A stretch of 64,000 bases of DNA from Maricaulis virginensis (GCF_027922185.1 NZ_BSFE01000002.1:1-64000); one strand, 5' to 3'. Positions 1-9,847 are shown, counted from the stretch's first letter. A program made the numbers and translations. The notes: generated by a model from the letters alone, not told the origin.

Positions 1-22
1 ACTCGTAGCGGCGACGGCCCAT
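1..22 (-). CDS. 5' end of a gene leaving the window (only about 7 codons visible)
   Basis: On the minus strand a strong AGGAGG ribosome site lies about 9 bases before an ATG whose codons read MGRRRYE before the window ends. An ATG 6 bases upstream is in a different spacing and less likely. Nothing can be said about function. The call rests only on the ribosome site and the position at a divergent boundary. Confidence 0.3.
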
Positions 23-109
23 GATCCATATCCTCCTCGCGAAGGTTGAATCAGGCTTCGGCCAAAAACGGAATCCCGTTTATGAGTTTATGACCTAGTC
101 TGGCTGGCG

Positions 110-220
110 ATGAAAGCCCTGCTGAAACTTCTTCTGCCCGTCGCCCTGCTGGCGGCGGTGATCGTCGCGGTAATCGTGCAGTCTGCACCCGCCTCGCTGC
201 GCGTGGCGGGCGGCGTCTGA
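110..220 (+). CDS. Possible 36-aa single-pass membrane peptide
   Basis: The frame reads MKALLKLLLPVALLAAVIVA and continues to a short polar tail, ending at TGA. A positively charged start followed by one hydrophobic segment (about residues 5-24) is typical of a small inner-membrane peptide or a bare signal anchor. No clear ribosome site precedes the ATG and no family is recognised. It sits alone between a divergent gene and a convergent hypothetical gene, so it may be spurious. Confidence 0.35.
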   Translation: MKALLKLLLPVALLAAVIVAVIVQSAPASLRVAGGV

Positions 221-239
221 CGGCGTCCCTCCGCCAGCG

Positions 240-788
240 CTAGCGCGACGCGTCCCCGCAGCGTGAAAAGGGGCGCAGTTCGGTGCCGTCGGGCAGGCGG
301 CCATCCGTGACGACGGGGACGCCCTCATCATTCTGGCGTTCGGCCCGGGTGATCGAGACCAGGCGCAGCGTGCCGTCGGCCAGCCGGTCCAGTTCCACCT
401 CGACCCGGCCGCGCAATTGCCCGTCGGTTATCCCGTCGACATAGCGCCCGGCCGTGTGAACCCAGCCGCCGCCGAAGCCTATGCGTTCGGACCCGTCGGC
501 CAGCGCTTTGCGGTCCGGCTGTCCGGCGACGGTGAAACTGCCGCCCGGCGCGTCGCCTTCGCCCAGATCATAGGCCATCTCGCCGATATTGGCGGAGCGA
601 TAGTGGGGCGGCTCGGCGAGGATATGGATATCCAGCGTGCGCGGCACGCCGGCCGTATTGCAGCCCGACACGCCGCTGGCCTGCAGTTCGGCATAATGGC
701 CGGAGATGTCCGGCCCGGCCGGATTTTCAACCGGCGGGCGCATCCAGGATTGCGCCAGGCTGGCGGCGAGTGTCATGGTCAGGATCAT
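240..788 (-). CDS. Hypothetical exported protein, 182 aa
   Basis: The ATG at 788 follows a GGGGAGGA ribosome site and begins MILTMTLAASLAQSW, a short signal-like hydrophobic start; a much longer open frame upstream is overlap with the plus-strand gene and was not used. The mature part has two or more cysteines (one near residue 43, one close to the C-terminus) and many short beta-type stretches, for example the segment around GGSFTVAGQPDRKALADG. I do not recognise the family. It is transcribed divergently from the membrane protein gene that starts at 957. Function unknown. Confidence 0.6.
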   Translation of the reverse strand: MILTMTLAASLAQSWMRPPVENPAGPDISGHYAELQASGVSGCNTAGVPRTLDIHILAEPPHYRSANIGEMAYDLGEGDAPGGSFTVAGQPDRKALADGSERIGFGGGWVHTAGRYVDGITDGQLRGRVEVELDRLADGTLRLVSITRAERQNDEGVPVVTDGRLPDGTELRPFSRCGDASR

Positions 789-956
789 CGGTGCGTCCTC
801 CCCACGCCTCATGCGCGGATATCGGACCCTCGCTCCGCCTTCCTGAATGCCGGCTGAATGCCCTGAACAGGGGAGTGACGGTCCCCCGCACGCGGGCAAT
901 AGCGGAACCGGCCGAACCGGGTATTGATCTCCGGCGGCGGGACAAGGGAGACCGGG

Positions 957-1514
957 ATGAATCCAGCGATCGAGGCGGCCGTGCGGCCGGAACTGGCAGC
1001 GGGCGAGAAACTGTTGTGGACGGGGCGGCCGAATATCGTCCGGCTCGCCTGGCTGCGCGGCGGCAAGACGGCGCTCTTCGCCATTCCCTGGACCGCCTTC
1101 TCCATCCTGTGGACCGGTATCGCCTGGCTGTTCTCCGCCGGGAATGAGGACAGCCAGCTCTTTTTCCGCGTGGCGATGGTGATCGGGCCGCTCTTCTTCC
1201 TGTTCGGCATCTGGCTGTTCGTCTCCTCGCTGATCAAGGCCTTCGCCGTGCGCGGCACGCTCTATGCGCTCACCGACAGGCGGGCGATCGTGCTGACCGG
1301 CGGCGGCCGGTCGCGCAGTTTCGGCGCCGGCGATCTGGGCTCGCTGTTCCGGCGCGGTACCCGCCGCGGCGACATCATCTTCCGCGATGCCCTGCCGCGC
1401 GGCAGCGGCGATCCGGAAGAGCAGGCCGGCCATCTCACCGATTTCGGCTTCTTCGGCATCGCCGACCCGCGCGGCGTCGAACGCCTGATCCGCGAGCAGG
1501 TCGTCAAGACCTGA
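957..1514 (+). CDS. PH-like (bPH2/YdbT-type) membrane protein, 185 aa
   Basis: The start ATG at 957 follows AAGGGAG. The protein opens with an amphipathic segment ending in GEKLLWTGRPN, the phrase typical of bacterial pleckstrin-like membrane proteins, then has two membrane segments at about residues 38-60 and 70-95, then a soluble half starting GTLYALTDRRAIVLTGG, again the usual start of the bPH domain beta sheet. Such proteins are anchored in the inner membrane; their job is mostly unknown. No neighbour explains it. The family call is from motif memory, not a search. Confidence 0.7.
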   Translation: MNPAIEAAVRPELAAGEKLLWTGRPNIVRLAWLRGGKTALFAIPWTAFSILWTGIAWLFSAGNEDSQLFFRVAMVIGPLFFLFGIWLFVSSLIKAFAVRGTLYALTDRRAIVLTGGGRSRSFGAGDLGSLFRRGTRRGDIIFRDALPRGSGDPEEQAGHLTDFGFFGIADPRGVERLIREQVVKT

Positions 1515-1562
1515 CCCGGTTGCCAAATCGGCCGCACTTCTCCATCCTCGCCGTCAACAGTT

Positions 1563-1676
1563 CCAAGGGGTGTCCTTGCGCCGCATCCTGATCGGGGTCC
1601 CCGATCGGGTCGGGGACAAGGGCTGAGACTTCACCCTTAGGACCGGATCCGGGTCATGCCGGCGTCGGGATGGAGC
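1563..1676 (+). promoter_or_regulatory. TPP riboswitch (THI element)
   Basis: The core CTGAGA lies at 1623-1628, followed by ACCC, then the GGACC..GATCCGGGTCATGCCGGCG..GGGA series that forms the pyrophosphate-binding arm, ending at about 1671. A paired arm with GGGGTCC and GGACCCC-like halves sits in the variable P3 region near 1594-1617. It lies directly before the HEAT-like gene and thiC. When thiamin pyrophosphate is bound, expression of the downstream thiamin gene is expected to fall; the mechanism (translation or termination) cannot be read here. Confidence 0.95.
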
Positions 1677-1683
1677 AAGAGAC

Positions 1684-2223
1684 GTGACGACCGCCCACAC
1701 TCAGGCCGCCTTGCGCGGCGCGCTGGACTGTTTCGATGGCAAGGCTGTCAGCCTTTTGTCGGAAGCGGCTGTGCGATGGTCTGACGCGCCGGACTATCTG
1801 GACAGCCTGATCGCCCTGTGTGGCGACGACGCGCCGATGGTGCAGAGCGGCGCCAGCTGGCTATTGCTCGATCATGCGCGCCAGGGCGGCCGGCTCACCG
1901 AGGCCCGGCTTGCCGCGCTGGGGACCCGGCTTGGCGGATTGCAGGACTGGTCGGGCGTGCTGCACGTGCTGCAGCTGCTGGAATACCAGCCCGTGCCGCC
2001 GGACGCGGTTGCGCCTTTTGCAGATCTGGCGCGGCAGCATCTCGATCATGACCGGCCCTTCCTGCGGGCCTGGTCGGTCAGCGCGCTGTGCCGCCTGGCC
2101 GCCCGCCATCCTGATCTTCTCGCCGAGGCCGATGCTGCGCACCGCGCAGCGCTGGACGATCCGGCCGCCTCCGTCCGGGCCCGCGCGCGCAAGTGCGCCG
2201 TGCCTTCACCGTCAAACCCGTAA
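1684..2223 (+). CDS. HEAT-repeat-like protein between the TPP riboswitch and thiC, 179 aa
   Basis: The best start is GTG at 1684, just after the riboswitch; the stop is 12 bases before the thiC ATG, so the two are almost certainly co-transcribed. The sequence is all helical in look, with repeated units of about 35-40 residues such as DAPMVQSGASWLLLDHARQ, RPFLRAWSVSALCRLAARH and DPAASVRARARK, the usual pattern of HEAT or armadillo-like solenoids. No catalytic motif is visible. Its position suggests a link with thiamin status, but that is inference. Confidence 0.65.
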   Translation: MTTAHTQAALRGALDCFDGKAVSLLSEAAVRWSDAPDYLDSLIALCGDDAPMVQSGASWLLLDHARQGGRLTEARLAALGTRLGGLQDWSGVLHVLQLLEYQPVPPDAVAPFADLARQHLDHDRPFLRAWSVSALCRLAARHPDLLAEADAAHRAALDDPAASVRARARKCAVPSPSNP

Positions 2224-2235
2224 GAGACCGAACCC

Positions 2236-4179
<1,944 letters not shown>

Positions 4180-4211
4180 TCCCAAAACACCCTCAAGCTC
4201 CAAAATCAACA

Positions 4212-4769
4212 ATGCGCCGATACTTCAAACACCTTCTTGAGCAGGCGACTGACGCTACCGAATGGTTGGGCGAAATTGCGCGAATTGTGAAAGGAGACGG
4301 CGAGATATACTGGCAGTTTAGCGACCTTCGAGAAGCTGTGGAAGATACCGAGATGCTCTTTGGTGGAAAGGCCATTGACGAGCTGTCGAATGACGAACGC
4401 GATGGCGTAACTCGCCAGCTCAGATTCTATCTCGACTTTCTGGGAAAGGCGGGTGTTCTGGATACCGAGGTTAAGGAGCCCCCGCCGACGAAATCGTTGC
4501 GGCTTGGATTGCTACCGGAAACCCACTTCCGCTTATCCAAGCGCGGGTCTCGAGTGATCGCCTTCCGCGAGTGGCGGCAAAAGCTTCTCTTTGCAAGGGT
4601 GGTGTTGTTTCGGGATGCGAAAAGATTGGTCGCGAGACTAAAGGCGCCAATTAGCGTTTTCTTGTTCGTTTTCACAGTAGCGCGTGTCGCGCTGCAAGCA
4701 GACACGATAATGGCGGTTTTTGCCGCACTAGTAGCGGGATTGTTGGCGGCCATTCCCACCGCATCCTAA
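4212..4769 (+). CDS. Hypothetical protein with two C-terminal membrane segments, 185 aa
   Basis: The frame starts MRRYFKHLLEQATDATEWLG, has a charged helical first 120 residues with a basic stretch (about residues 110-145), and ends with a hydrophobic block of two likely membrane segments (about residues 146-183). No ribosome site is obvious. Codon and base use are less GC-rich than in thiC just upstream, suggesting transfer. It is convergent with the PIN-domain gene at 4986-5957. The order soluble domain then terminal membrane hairpin is seen in several defence effectors, but no family is recognised here. Confidence 0.6.
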   Translation: MRRYFKHLLEQATDATEWLGEIARIVKGDGEIYWQFSDLREAVEDTEMLFGGKAIDELSNDERDGVTRQLRFYLDFLGKAGVLDTEVKEPPPTKSLRLGLLPETHFRLSKRGSRVIAFREWRQKLLFARVVLFRDAKRLVARLKAPISVFLFVFTVARVALQADTIMAVFAALVAGLLAAIPTAS

Positions 4770-4985
4770 TCTTTTCATCGTAGGCTTGTCGGCAAGAGGT
4801 CTATGGCGCTGTCTGCGCGAGAGGTGTGCGTGAGGGCGCGCGCTGTGCGTGCTTCTCCTTGAAGGGAGTTGAGTTTCGGAAAACCTATCGCTTTGGGTGG
4901 ATTAGGAGATTTGCGGGCGCCGAAGAGGGGGGAGTTCGTGCTCGATCCGAGCTTTTCAAGATATGGTTCGCACCATACAAAAATA

Positions 4986-5957
4986 CTATTCTGGAAGGCT
5001 ATAGAACTCAGACAGCCTCTCCTTCTGGGATTCCGAGAAATGGTCTGAGTTATTATAGTATATAGAGGTATAAAATGCAGATACGTCTGGGTCCTTGCTT
5101 ATCCAGTTAATTTGCGTATTATTTTCTAGTGCGGATATTAGCTTTTCAATCTCACTCTCAGTGAAATGCGTGAAGGATTTAGCAACTTTGATGTATGCAT
5201 GAGTGAATGAGAATGATGGGCTTTCTGCTAGTTCGTGAACGGCAGTGAACCGGTCGCTATCGAGAGCATCAATTTCCTGATCTATCTTGTCTTTAATAAA
5301 GTGACTAAGGCTTTTATATATATAGGTTGAGTCAAGAGTTTCTGAGGCCCAGTCATCGCTCAAAAGTTCATTTGGCCGCAAGGGGAAAAGTTGAGATTCA
5401 AAATCCCCATCTCCCGATACTATATAGAGCTCGTCGAGAAATCCCGCGTTAGACAGCAGGCACTCCCAATTTATAGCATCTCCGATAGAATCGGACTTCC
5501 CATATTTTCTCGGAGGCAAGCCTCTATCAAACCGGTTTCTGGCTTTCTGAATAATTTCAGGAGTGATTTCTATTTCTGTTGAGCTATCAAAGATCTTTTT
5601 TATGGCTTGGTCGGCGCCAAGGCGATTGTTTTTCGCTTTCGCAAGCGCCTTTCGGCTTACTTCAGATATGAGTTTTTCTGTTTCAGAAATAAGGCTTTCA
5701 TACTTGTTTTTTTCGTCAATACTTCCTAGTGCTGGGGGTAAAATTTTTGGGTTTCTATTTACAGTAGATTCAATTATTGTTTTTATGGCGCGCAATCTGT
5801 TTTTCTTGTATTCCTGCTTTACCTGTTTAGTCGTCACGAAAACGAAATCGGTGTCGGATATCTTATCTGCGAATTTGGCGAGTGTCTTTATATCGACTTT
5901 GCTCGCTTCAAAAAATTTTACAAATTCACAAGTGTCTATAAATACATATTTAGTCAC
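4986..5957 (-). CDS. PIN-domain protein (DUF4935-like putative ribonuclease), 323 aa
   Basis: The N-terminus reads MTKYVFIDTCEF, the usual first strand and acidic residue (D8) of a PIN nuclease; further acidic candidates are E49, D160 in GDAINWE (with E165), and D183/D185 in SGDGDF. This order fits the metal site of PIN ribonucleases, and the charged helical insert at about residues 60-150 resembles DUF4935-type PIN proteins. After residue 190 comes a C-terminal region of about 130 residues that I do not recognise. The gene is clearly AT-richer than its surroundings and lies 38 bases after the unknown 198-aa gene on the same strand, so the two are probably one unit. Confidence 0.75.
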   Translation of the reverse strand: MTKYVFIDTCEFVKFFEASKVDIKTLAKFADKISDTDFVFVTTKQVKQEYKKNRLRAIKTIIESTVNRNPKILPPALGSIDEKNKYESLISETEKLISEVSRKALAKAKNNRLGADQAIKKIFDSSTEIEITPEIIQKARNRFDRGLPPRKYGKSDSIGDAINWECLLSNAGFLDELYIVSGDGDFESQLFPLRPNELLSDDWASETLDSTYIYKSLSHFIKDKIDQEIDALDSDRFTAVHELAESPSFSFTHAYIKVAKSFTHFTESEIEKLISALENNTQINWISKDPDVSAFYTSIYYNNSDHFSESQKERLSEFYSLPE

Positions 5958-5995
5958 TGTTCGGGCTCATTTTCATTATTGTTGGTATTCCGGTG

Positions 5996-6592
5996 TTATT
6001 CGAAGCGTCGAGCAATATCTCCCACAAGATGTGCAAAATTTCTCGCTGCGCGATTTGTATTCCATTTCTTTCCGAAGAGTTTTCCTGTCGCAAGGTCAAG
6101 AATGGCAGGGTGCGCGTTGCCTTCCGTTTCGCCGATATACTTCCTTTGCAATAAATGCAATGCAGGTTCTGTCGAAGTAGGCTTTAGCTTAATGTTATGA
6201 TTGTAGAATACGTGAACATTCCACAGAATCTCACTGAACTCCATTGTGAACTCCGGCTCAACGCGGACTTCAAAAGTTTTCTGCGGGCCGGTATAAATCC
6301 TGAATTCTGGCGGTGAATAGAGCTTGGGCTTATGTTTTTTAATCCACTGTCTTAGATTCGTTAGCGCATCTAGGTTATATGTCTTCTCGGGTCCGGGTTT
6401 GAGTTTCTGGATGTAATGCGCAGCTTCCTCAAAGTTCATCTGGTCTCCGGCGTACTGGCGCGCGGATCTTCTTAATGTCTTGTAGAAATCGTATCCCGAG
6501 TTCGGTGACGAATATTTTTCGATTTCCGCAGACAGTTCGTGAGATGGAAGGTGCCCCAGTTTCACAAACGTAGAAAATGCAAACCTCGGCAA
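5996..6592 (-). CDS. Unknown 198-aa protein upstream of the PIN gene
   Basis: I choose TTG at 6592 because AGGAGG lies 5 bases before it, and because the longer open frame to 6757 runs into GC-rich repeat DNA of different character. The protein begins MPRFAFSTFVKLGHLPSHEL and has an N-terminal helical half and a C-terminal half with alternating short strands (around FRIYTGPQKTFEVRVEPEF). No family is recognised. Base use is AT-rich like the PIN gene 38 bases downstream, and both were probably acquired together. It could be the regulator, antitoxin or sensor partner of the PIN protein; nothing in the sequence proves this. Confidence 0.6.
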   Translation of the reverse strand: MPRFAFSTFVKLGHLPSHELSAEIEKYSSPNSGYDFYKTLRRSARQYAGDQMNFEEAAHYIQKLKPGPEKTYNLDALTNLRQWIKKHKPKLYSPPEFRIYTGPQKTFEVRVEPEFTMEFSEILWNVHVFYNHNIKLKPTSTEPALHLLQRKYIGETEGNAHPAILDLATGKLFGKKWNTNRAARNFAHLVGDIARRFE

Positions 6593-7191
6593 GTCCGCCT
6601 CCTCTATTTGACACAACGATAAGCGAGTTCGGGCGGGTGGAGCAAGTAAACGGCGACTTAGAGCGTCGAGTTGGCGTGGACATTGCGCGGATGCGCCCCC
6701 CACACCTCCCCATAAACCCCATGCCGAGACCCAGCCGTATTGAATTCCCGCGGTCAAGGGCGGCTCCCTGGTCGCTCGGCTTTATCTGAAAAGTGGTGTG
6801 ATCCCCGCCTGTGCGGGGACAGGCTTTTCAGGCCTCGCTGGGCCGCCGCTTCGCGGTTCTCACCCTTGACCGCGGGAATTCAATACGGCCCCCTGCCAGC
6901 AAGGGGTTTATGGCTGGCTGCGCGCCGGGCGCGCTCTTCCTCACACACTCACCCGCTTTCCCCGGACCCGTTCCGGGGTCTGGTGAGCGTCGCGATTTCG
7001 TGCGGCGGTGCCTGTACGGGTGAGGGCGGCGGGCCCCGGAACAGGTCCGGGGGAAGTAGCGCTTGGTGGTCGCGGCAGGTGCCTCCTCTCCCCGGCCGGG
7101 GAGAAGGGGAGAAGGGAGCCCCCATTCATACCGTCTTCATTCCGGGCCGGGCACACTGTGCGCCAGCTTGCACACAGGGGGAGGGGACATC
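6593..7191. other. Gene-free stretch with GC-rich palindromes
   Basis: No convincing gene is seen here. The left part is the upstream side of the unknown 198-aa gene. It holds a perfect 26-bp inverted repeat (listed separately), a short palindrome with CCCCGC and GCGGGG halves near 6800, and further GC-rich paired sequences around 6960-7110 (CCCCGG/CCGGGG types). Base composition switches at about 6600 from AT-rich accessory DNA to host-like GC-rich DNA. Confidence 0.6.
6735..6888. repeat. Perfect 26-bp inverted repeat with 102-bp spacer
   Basis: Bases 6735-6760 (starting CCGTATTGAATTCCCGCGG) are the exact reverse complement of 6863-6888. The match stops abruptly at both ends. The 102-bp interior holds its own small palindrome but no gene. 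It lies at the edge of the AT-rich PIN pocket. It may be a small non-autonomous element, a recombination product, or a member of a repeat family; one copy alone cannot tell. Confidence 0.85.
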
Positions 7192-7665
7192 ATGCGCCCG
7201 TTTTCGATCATGACGCTCGCCGCACTCGCGGCGGCGCTGGCCATGCCGGCGGCCGGGTTCGCCCGGGAGGACGCCACGCCGGCCGGGCAGGTCTATGCCG
7301 TGACGTTCGGGGACAGTCCGCCGGTCAGCGGGATGACCGTGATCTATACATTCCACGCCGGTTCCGTGATCTCCTCCGAGGCCCCGCGCGGGCTGGACGG
7401 GTTTGACGGCTATGGCGAGCCGGGCGGAAGCGGGCGCTGGCATGCCAGCGGCTTCGTCGAGATCGCGGGCAATGGCGTGGACGGCCTGTCCGATGCGCCG
7501 CCGTTCGGGACCGACCCCGCCTATCATCTGCAATTGCTGGCCGCGGGGTCCGACCAGGCCCTGTGCGAGGAATGGCCGCAGATCGCCGTGGGCGAAAGCG
7601 CCGATCCGCAATCCCTGTGCTGGATCACCAATCCCGACGTCACCGCCGTGGAGCGGCGGCAGTAA
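7192..7665 (+). CDS. Small secreted protein, 157 aa
   Basis: The ATG at 7192 follows GGGGGAGGGG, and the start MRPFSIMTLAALAAALAMPA, running on to AGFA, is a classic signal peptide. The mature protein has a phrase IYTFHAGSVI and, at the C-terminal end, a cysteine-tryptophan pattern C..WP......DPQSLCWI. The protein coded at 9348-9767 has the same layout (FYTFQPGGEL and C.AWP....DGTCWL), so the two look like distant paralogues. Likely periplasmic; function unknown. Confidence 0.65.
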   Translation: MRPFSIMTLAALAAALAMPAAGFAREDATPAGQVYAVTFGDSPPVSGMTVIYTFHAGSVISSEAPRGLDGFDGYGEPGGSGRWHASGFVEIAGNGVDGLSDAPPFGTDPAYHLQLLAAGSDQALCEEWPQIAVGESADPQSLCWITNPDVTAVERRQ

Positions 7666-7679
7666 AAACGGGTAAAAAT

Positions 7680-7762
7680 GGGGACACACACCCTTTACGA
7701 TGTGGCTCCCCACCTACCCGGGAAAACGGGGACACACACCATCTGCGATGCGTATCCCCACC
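7680..7762. repeat. Two 35-bp direct repeat units
   Basis: Units at 7680-7714 and 7728-7762 share GGGGACACACACC at the left and CCCCACC at the right, with related middles (TACGATG and TGCGATG). The sequence is of the type often seen scattered in bacterial intergenic regions. Only two units and no spacer regularity, so it is not a CRISPR. Confidence 0.7.
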
Positions 7763-7820
7763 TTCTCCTGAACCTCATGCGCATGGCGTGACGCGTCCCC
7801 GCCGCCCGGCCGGGCCGGCG

Positions 7821-7943
7821 CTATTTGCGCAGGCGGTCGACCACGCCGGCGACGCTCCCGGCAGGAGCCGGGGCGGGGGCGGGCTTTTTCTCGGCCTTGG
7901 GTTTCTTGTGTTCCTTGTTGGATCGTTTCTGGCCTTTGGCCAT
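7821..7943 (-). CDS. Short Lys/Pro/Ala-rich protein, 40 aa
   Basis: The frame starts MAKGQKRSNKEHKKPKAEKK, continues with a Pro-Ala repeat and ends GVVDRLRK. Proteins of this size with a MAKGQxRSNxExKKPK start are, as I recall, widespread in proteobacteria as an uncharacterised conserved family, which argues that this tiny frame is real. It is soluble, strongly basic in its first half and probably disordered. Role unknown. Confidence 0.7.
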   Translation of the reverse strand: MAKGQKRSNKEHKKPKAEKKPAPAPAPAGSVAGVVDRLRK

Positions 7944-8088
7944 GGTGTGCTCCTTCGCACGAGGCGCATCCGGCGGACGCGCACCCCTCGGGTCATACGC
8001 CCTATTGCCGGCTCTGGATACGGCGCACGGGCGGCAAGGGGTTCACGGCCGGCTCAACTTTCCCCGGCCGGGAGAAGGAGCAAGCGCC

Positions 8089-8529
8089 TTACTCACCCGC
8101 ATCATCCCCCTTCGCCCTTCCCATCGCCAGGAAGATCAGGGTGGCGGTGATGCCGACGCCGATGAGGCCGGCGACGGGCAGGAGTTCGGGGTCCCAGCCG
8201 GCGAAGGCCTGCATCAGGGCGAGCCCGGTCAGGACGGCGGCCGACGCCGCGGCTGCCAGGATGACGCGTTGCCAGGCGGCGGGGATGGATGCGGCGGGCG
8301 GGGTGGATGTCTCGGGCGTGGCCATGGTGGCGGGCTCCTCCGGTGTTTCGATCAGGTCCCGCAATTGCGCCGGGGAGAGGTCGAAACTGGCGGCCAGGGC
8401 GCGCACGGTTTCCAGGCTCGGGGTCTCGCCGCGCTCGGCCCGCTGGATCGTGCGGTCGCTCAGTCCGCTGATCGCGGCGAGCTGTTCCTGTGACCAGCCT
8501 TTCTCAAGACGCAGTGATTTCAGTCCCAT
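8089..8529 (-). CDS. XRE-type helix-turn-helix protein with two membrane segments, 146 aa
   Basis: I chose the ATG at 8529, which gives MGLKSLRLEKGWSQEQLAAI; a TTG 21 bases upstream is possible. Residues about 1-58 form a typical XRE DNA-binding domain (SQEQLAAISGLSDRTIQRAE). After a Pro/Thr-rich linker come two membrane segments (about residues 85-105 and 112-135). A membrane-tethered DNA-binding protein of this shape may act as a local regulator. No partner gene is obvious next to it. Confidence 0.75.
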   Translation of the reverse strand: MGLKSLRLEKGWSQEQLAAISGLSDRTIQRAERGETPSLETVRALAASFDLSPAQLRDLIETPEEPATMATPETSTPPAASIPAAWQRVILAAAASAAVLTGLALMQAFAGWDPELLPVAGLIGVGITATLIFLAMGRAKGDDAGE

Positions 8530-8672
8530 CGGTCGAGCCGTCCCGTTCAATTGCGGCCTCGTCTTCTAGCCGCCGCGCGCCCTGTCGCCCACGACAGGCA
8601 GGCGACACGAAGGTGACAAGGACAGCCCGTCCAGGCAATGCGTCTCCTGTTTGTGGCCAGGACGAGGGCCGC

Positions 8673-9002
8673 TCAAGCCACCCGAACCTCGCGCACCTTT
8701 TCGCCCAGGATGCCGTTGGCGCGGATCGCCTTGCCGCATTCGAAACTGCCCGCGCGGAAGGCGCGGCAGGCTTCGGGGCGGTTGTCATAGACGGCGCAGA
8801 TCGCCTGGCCGGCGGTCAGGTCCAGTTGCAGGTGGACGCAATGGCCGCAGGAGAAGTCGACAAAGCTTCGCTCGCCGTCAACAATGAGGCTGTCCCTGGG
8901 GAGGTCGCGCTCGCGGTCTTCCGGGAGCAGTACGAGATAGCGCGGATTGCGGCTGAAACAGCAGGCTCCGCAGGCGACGCAGTCAAACGCCGTGTCCGAC
9001 AT
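8673..9002 (-). CDS. YkgJ-family cysteine cluster protein, 109 aa
   Basis: The start ATG at 9002 gives MSDTAFDCVACGACCFSRNP, with the CxxCGxCC motif at the N-terminus, a second pair in SCGHC, one in CAVYDNRPEACRAF and a late cysteine near FECG. This is the pattern of the YkgJ (UPF0153) family, which is thought to bind zinc or an iron-sulphur centre. A longer upstream frame was rejected because it runs through repeat DNA and adds nothing before the motif. Function unknown. Confidence 0.8.
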   Translation of the reverse strand: MSDTAFDCVACGACCFSRNPRYLVLLPEDRERDLPRDSLIVDGERSFVDFSCGHCVHLQLDLTAGQAICAVYDNRPEACRAFRAGSFECGKAIRANGILGEKVREVRVA

Positions 9003-9347
9003 CGGTGTGTCAAAAATCCACCGCGCGAAGACGGCCTCCCGCCCCGGCCCGCGGCGCGCGGGGACATACGCCAGAACGCGGCCGTCTGCATCTGAAATTT
9101 TGGGGGGCGCTTCCTCTCCCGAATACTTCCCATTTTTCCCGGACACGCGTCAGCGTGATCCGGGACCGACGGGAGACTCATCGCTTGAAGGCGTACGCGG
9201 TCGGTCCCGGCTCTGCGGCCCGCTTTCGCGGGCCATCCGGCCGGGAAAAATGGATGACTTCCTCTCCCCGGCGGGGGAGAAGAGGGCGCTCACCCTCCGT
9301 TAATCCCGCCCGTGCTCATCTCCTGGCTGCACACCGGGGAGGCGTTC
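9003..9347. repeat. Gene-free stretch with nested palindromic element
   Basis: A 13-bp outer inverted repeat (9130-9142 and 9241-9253, CCATTTTTCCCGG and its complement) encloses an inner pair CCGGGACCGAC/GTCGGTCCCGG (9160-9170 and 9200-9210), a loop with TCCCGGACACGCGTCAGCGTGA around 9137-9158 and a short GGCCCGC/GCGGGCC hairpin. This nested form is typical of intergenic palindromic repeat families of alphaproteobacteria. No gene is seen. Confidence 0.65.
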
Positions 9348-9767
9348 ATGAAGAGAGCACTTGCGGGCCTGGCGGCCCTTGGCCTGACATCCGCGCTGGC
9401 GGGGACGGCGCTGGCACAGACCCCGCCCGAGGGCGTGGTCGTGACGATCGACCTGCGCACCGCGACGGTCGACGAATACTGGTTCTACACCTTCCAGCCC
9501 GGCGGCGAGCTGACCATCCGCGTCCTCACCCAGCCGCATGACGGCCGGCCCTTCAGCGAGCTGCCCGAAGGCCCGGCGGGCCAGTGGAGCCTGGATGCCG
9601 GCGGCGCGCTCACCGTCACCTGGGATGCGGGCGATACCCGGCATTGCGACGCCTGGCCGGACTATGGCTATAACGGCACGCTGGACGGGACGCCGGACGG
9701 CACCTGCTGGCTGAACGAGGATCTGCTCGAGGCCGTGCAGGAAGGCGCGCTGACCTCGGTGAACTGA
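9348..9767 (+). CDS. Small secreted protein, 139 aa, distant paralogue of the one at 7192
   Basis: The ATG at 9348 follows GGGGAGG and begins a clear signal peptide ending ALAQT (cleavage after about residue 24). The mature part contains FYTFQPGGELTI, then a cysteine-rich tail HCDAWPDYGYN and DGTCWLNEDL. The same two landmarks occur in the same order in the protein at 7192-7665. Probably periplasmic, with one disulphide between the two late cysteines (inference). No enzyme motif is seen. Confidence 0.65.
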   Translation: MKRALAGLAALGLTSALAGTALAQTPPEGVVVTIDLRTATVDEYWFYTFQPGGELTIRVLTQPHDGRPFSELPEGPAGQWSLDAGGALTVTWDAGDTRHCDAWPDYGYNGTLDGTPDGTCWLNEDLLEAVQEGALTSVN

Positions 9768-9847
9768 CCGGTCTGACGACGTAACCAACGAAATATTAAG
9801 CCTGTTCGCCCAGCAAGGCGGTGAAAGCACCGTCTTGAGGGGAAGCC

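Noticed and set aside
240..1526. Long minus-strand frame of 428 codons
   Set aside because: It is open only because it lies over the GC-rich plus-strand membrane protein gene; just its last 182 codons, with their own ribosome site, look real.
4826..5065. 79-codon plus-strand frame between the two accessory genes
   Set aside because: Weak composition, runs into the end of the PIN gene and has no ribosome site.
7680..7762. Short CRISPR-like array
   Set aside because: Only two units, no spacers of regular length and no cas genes.
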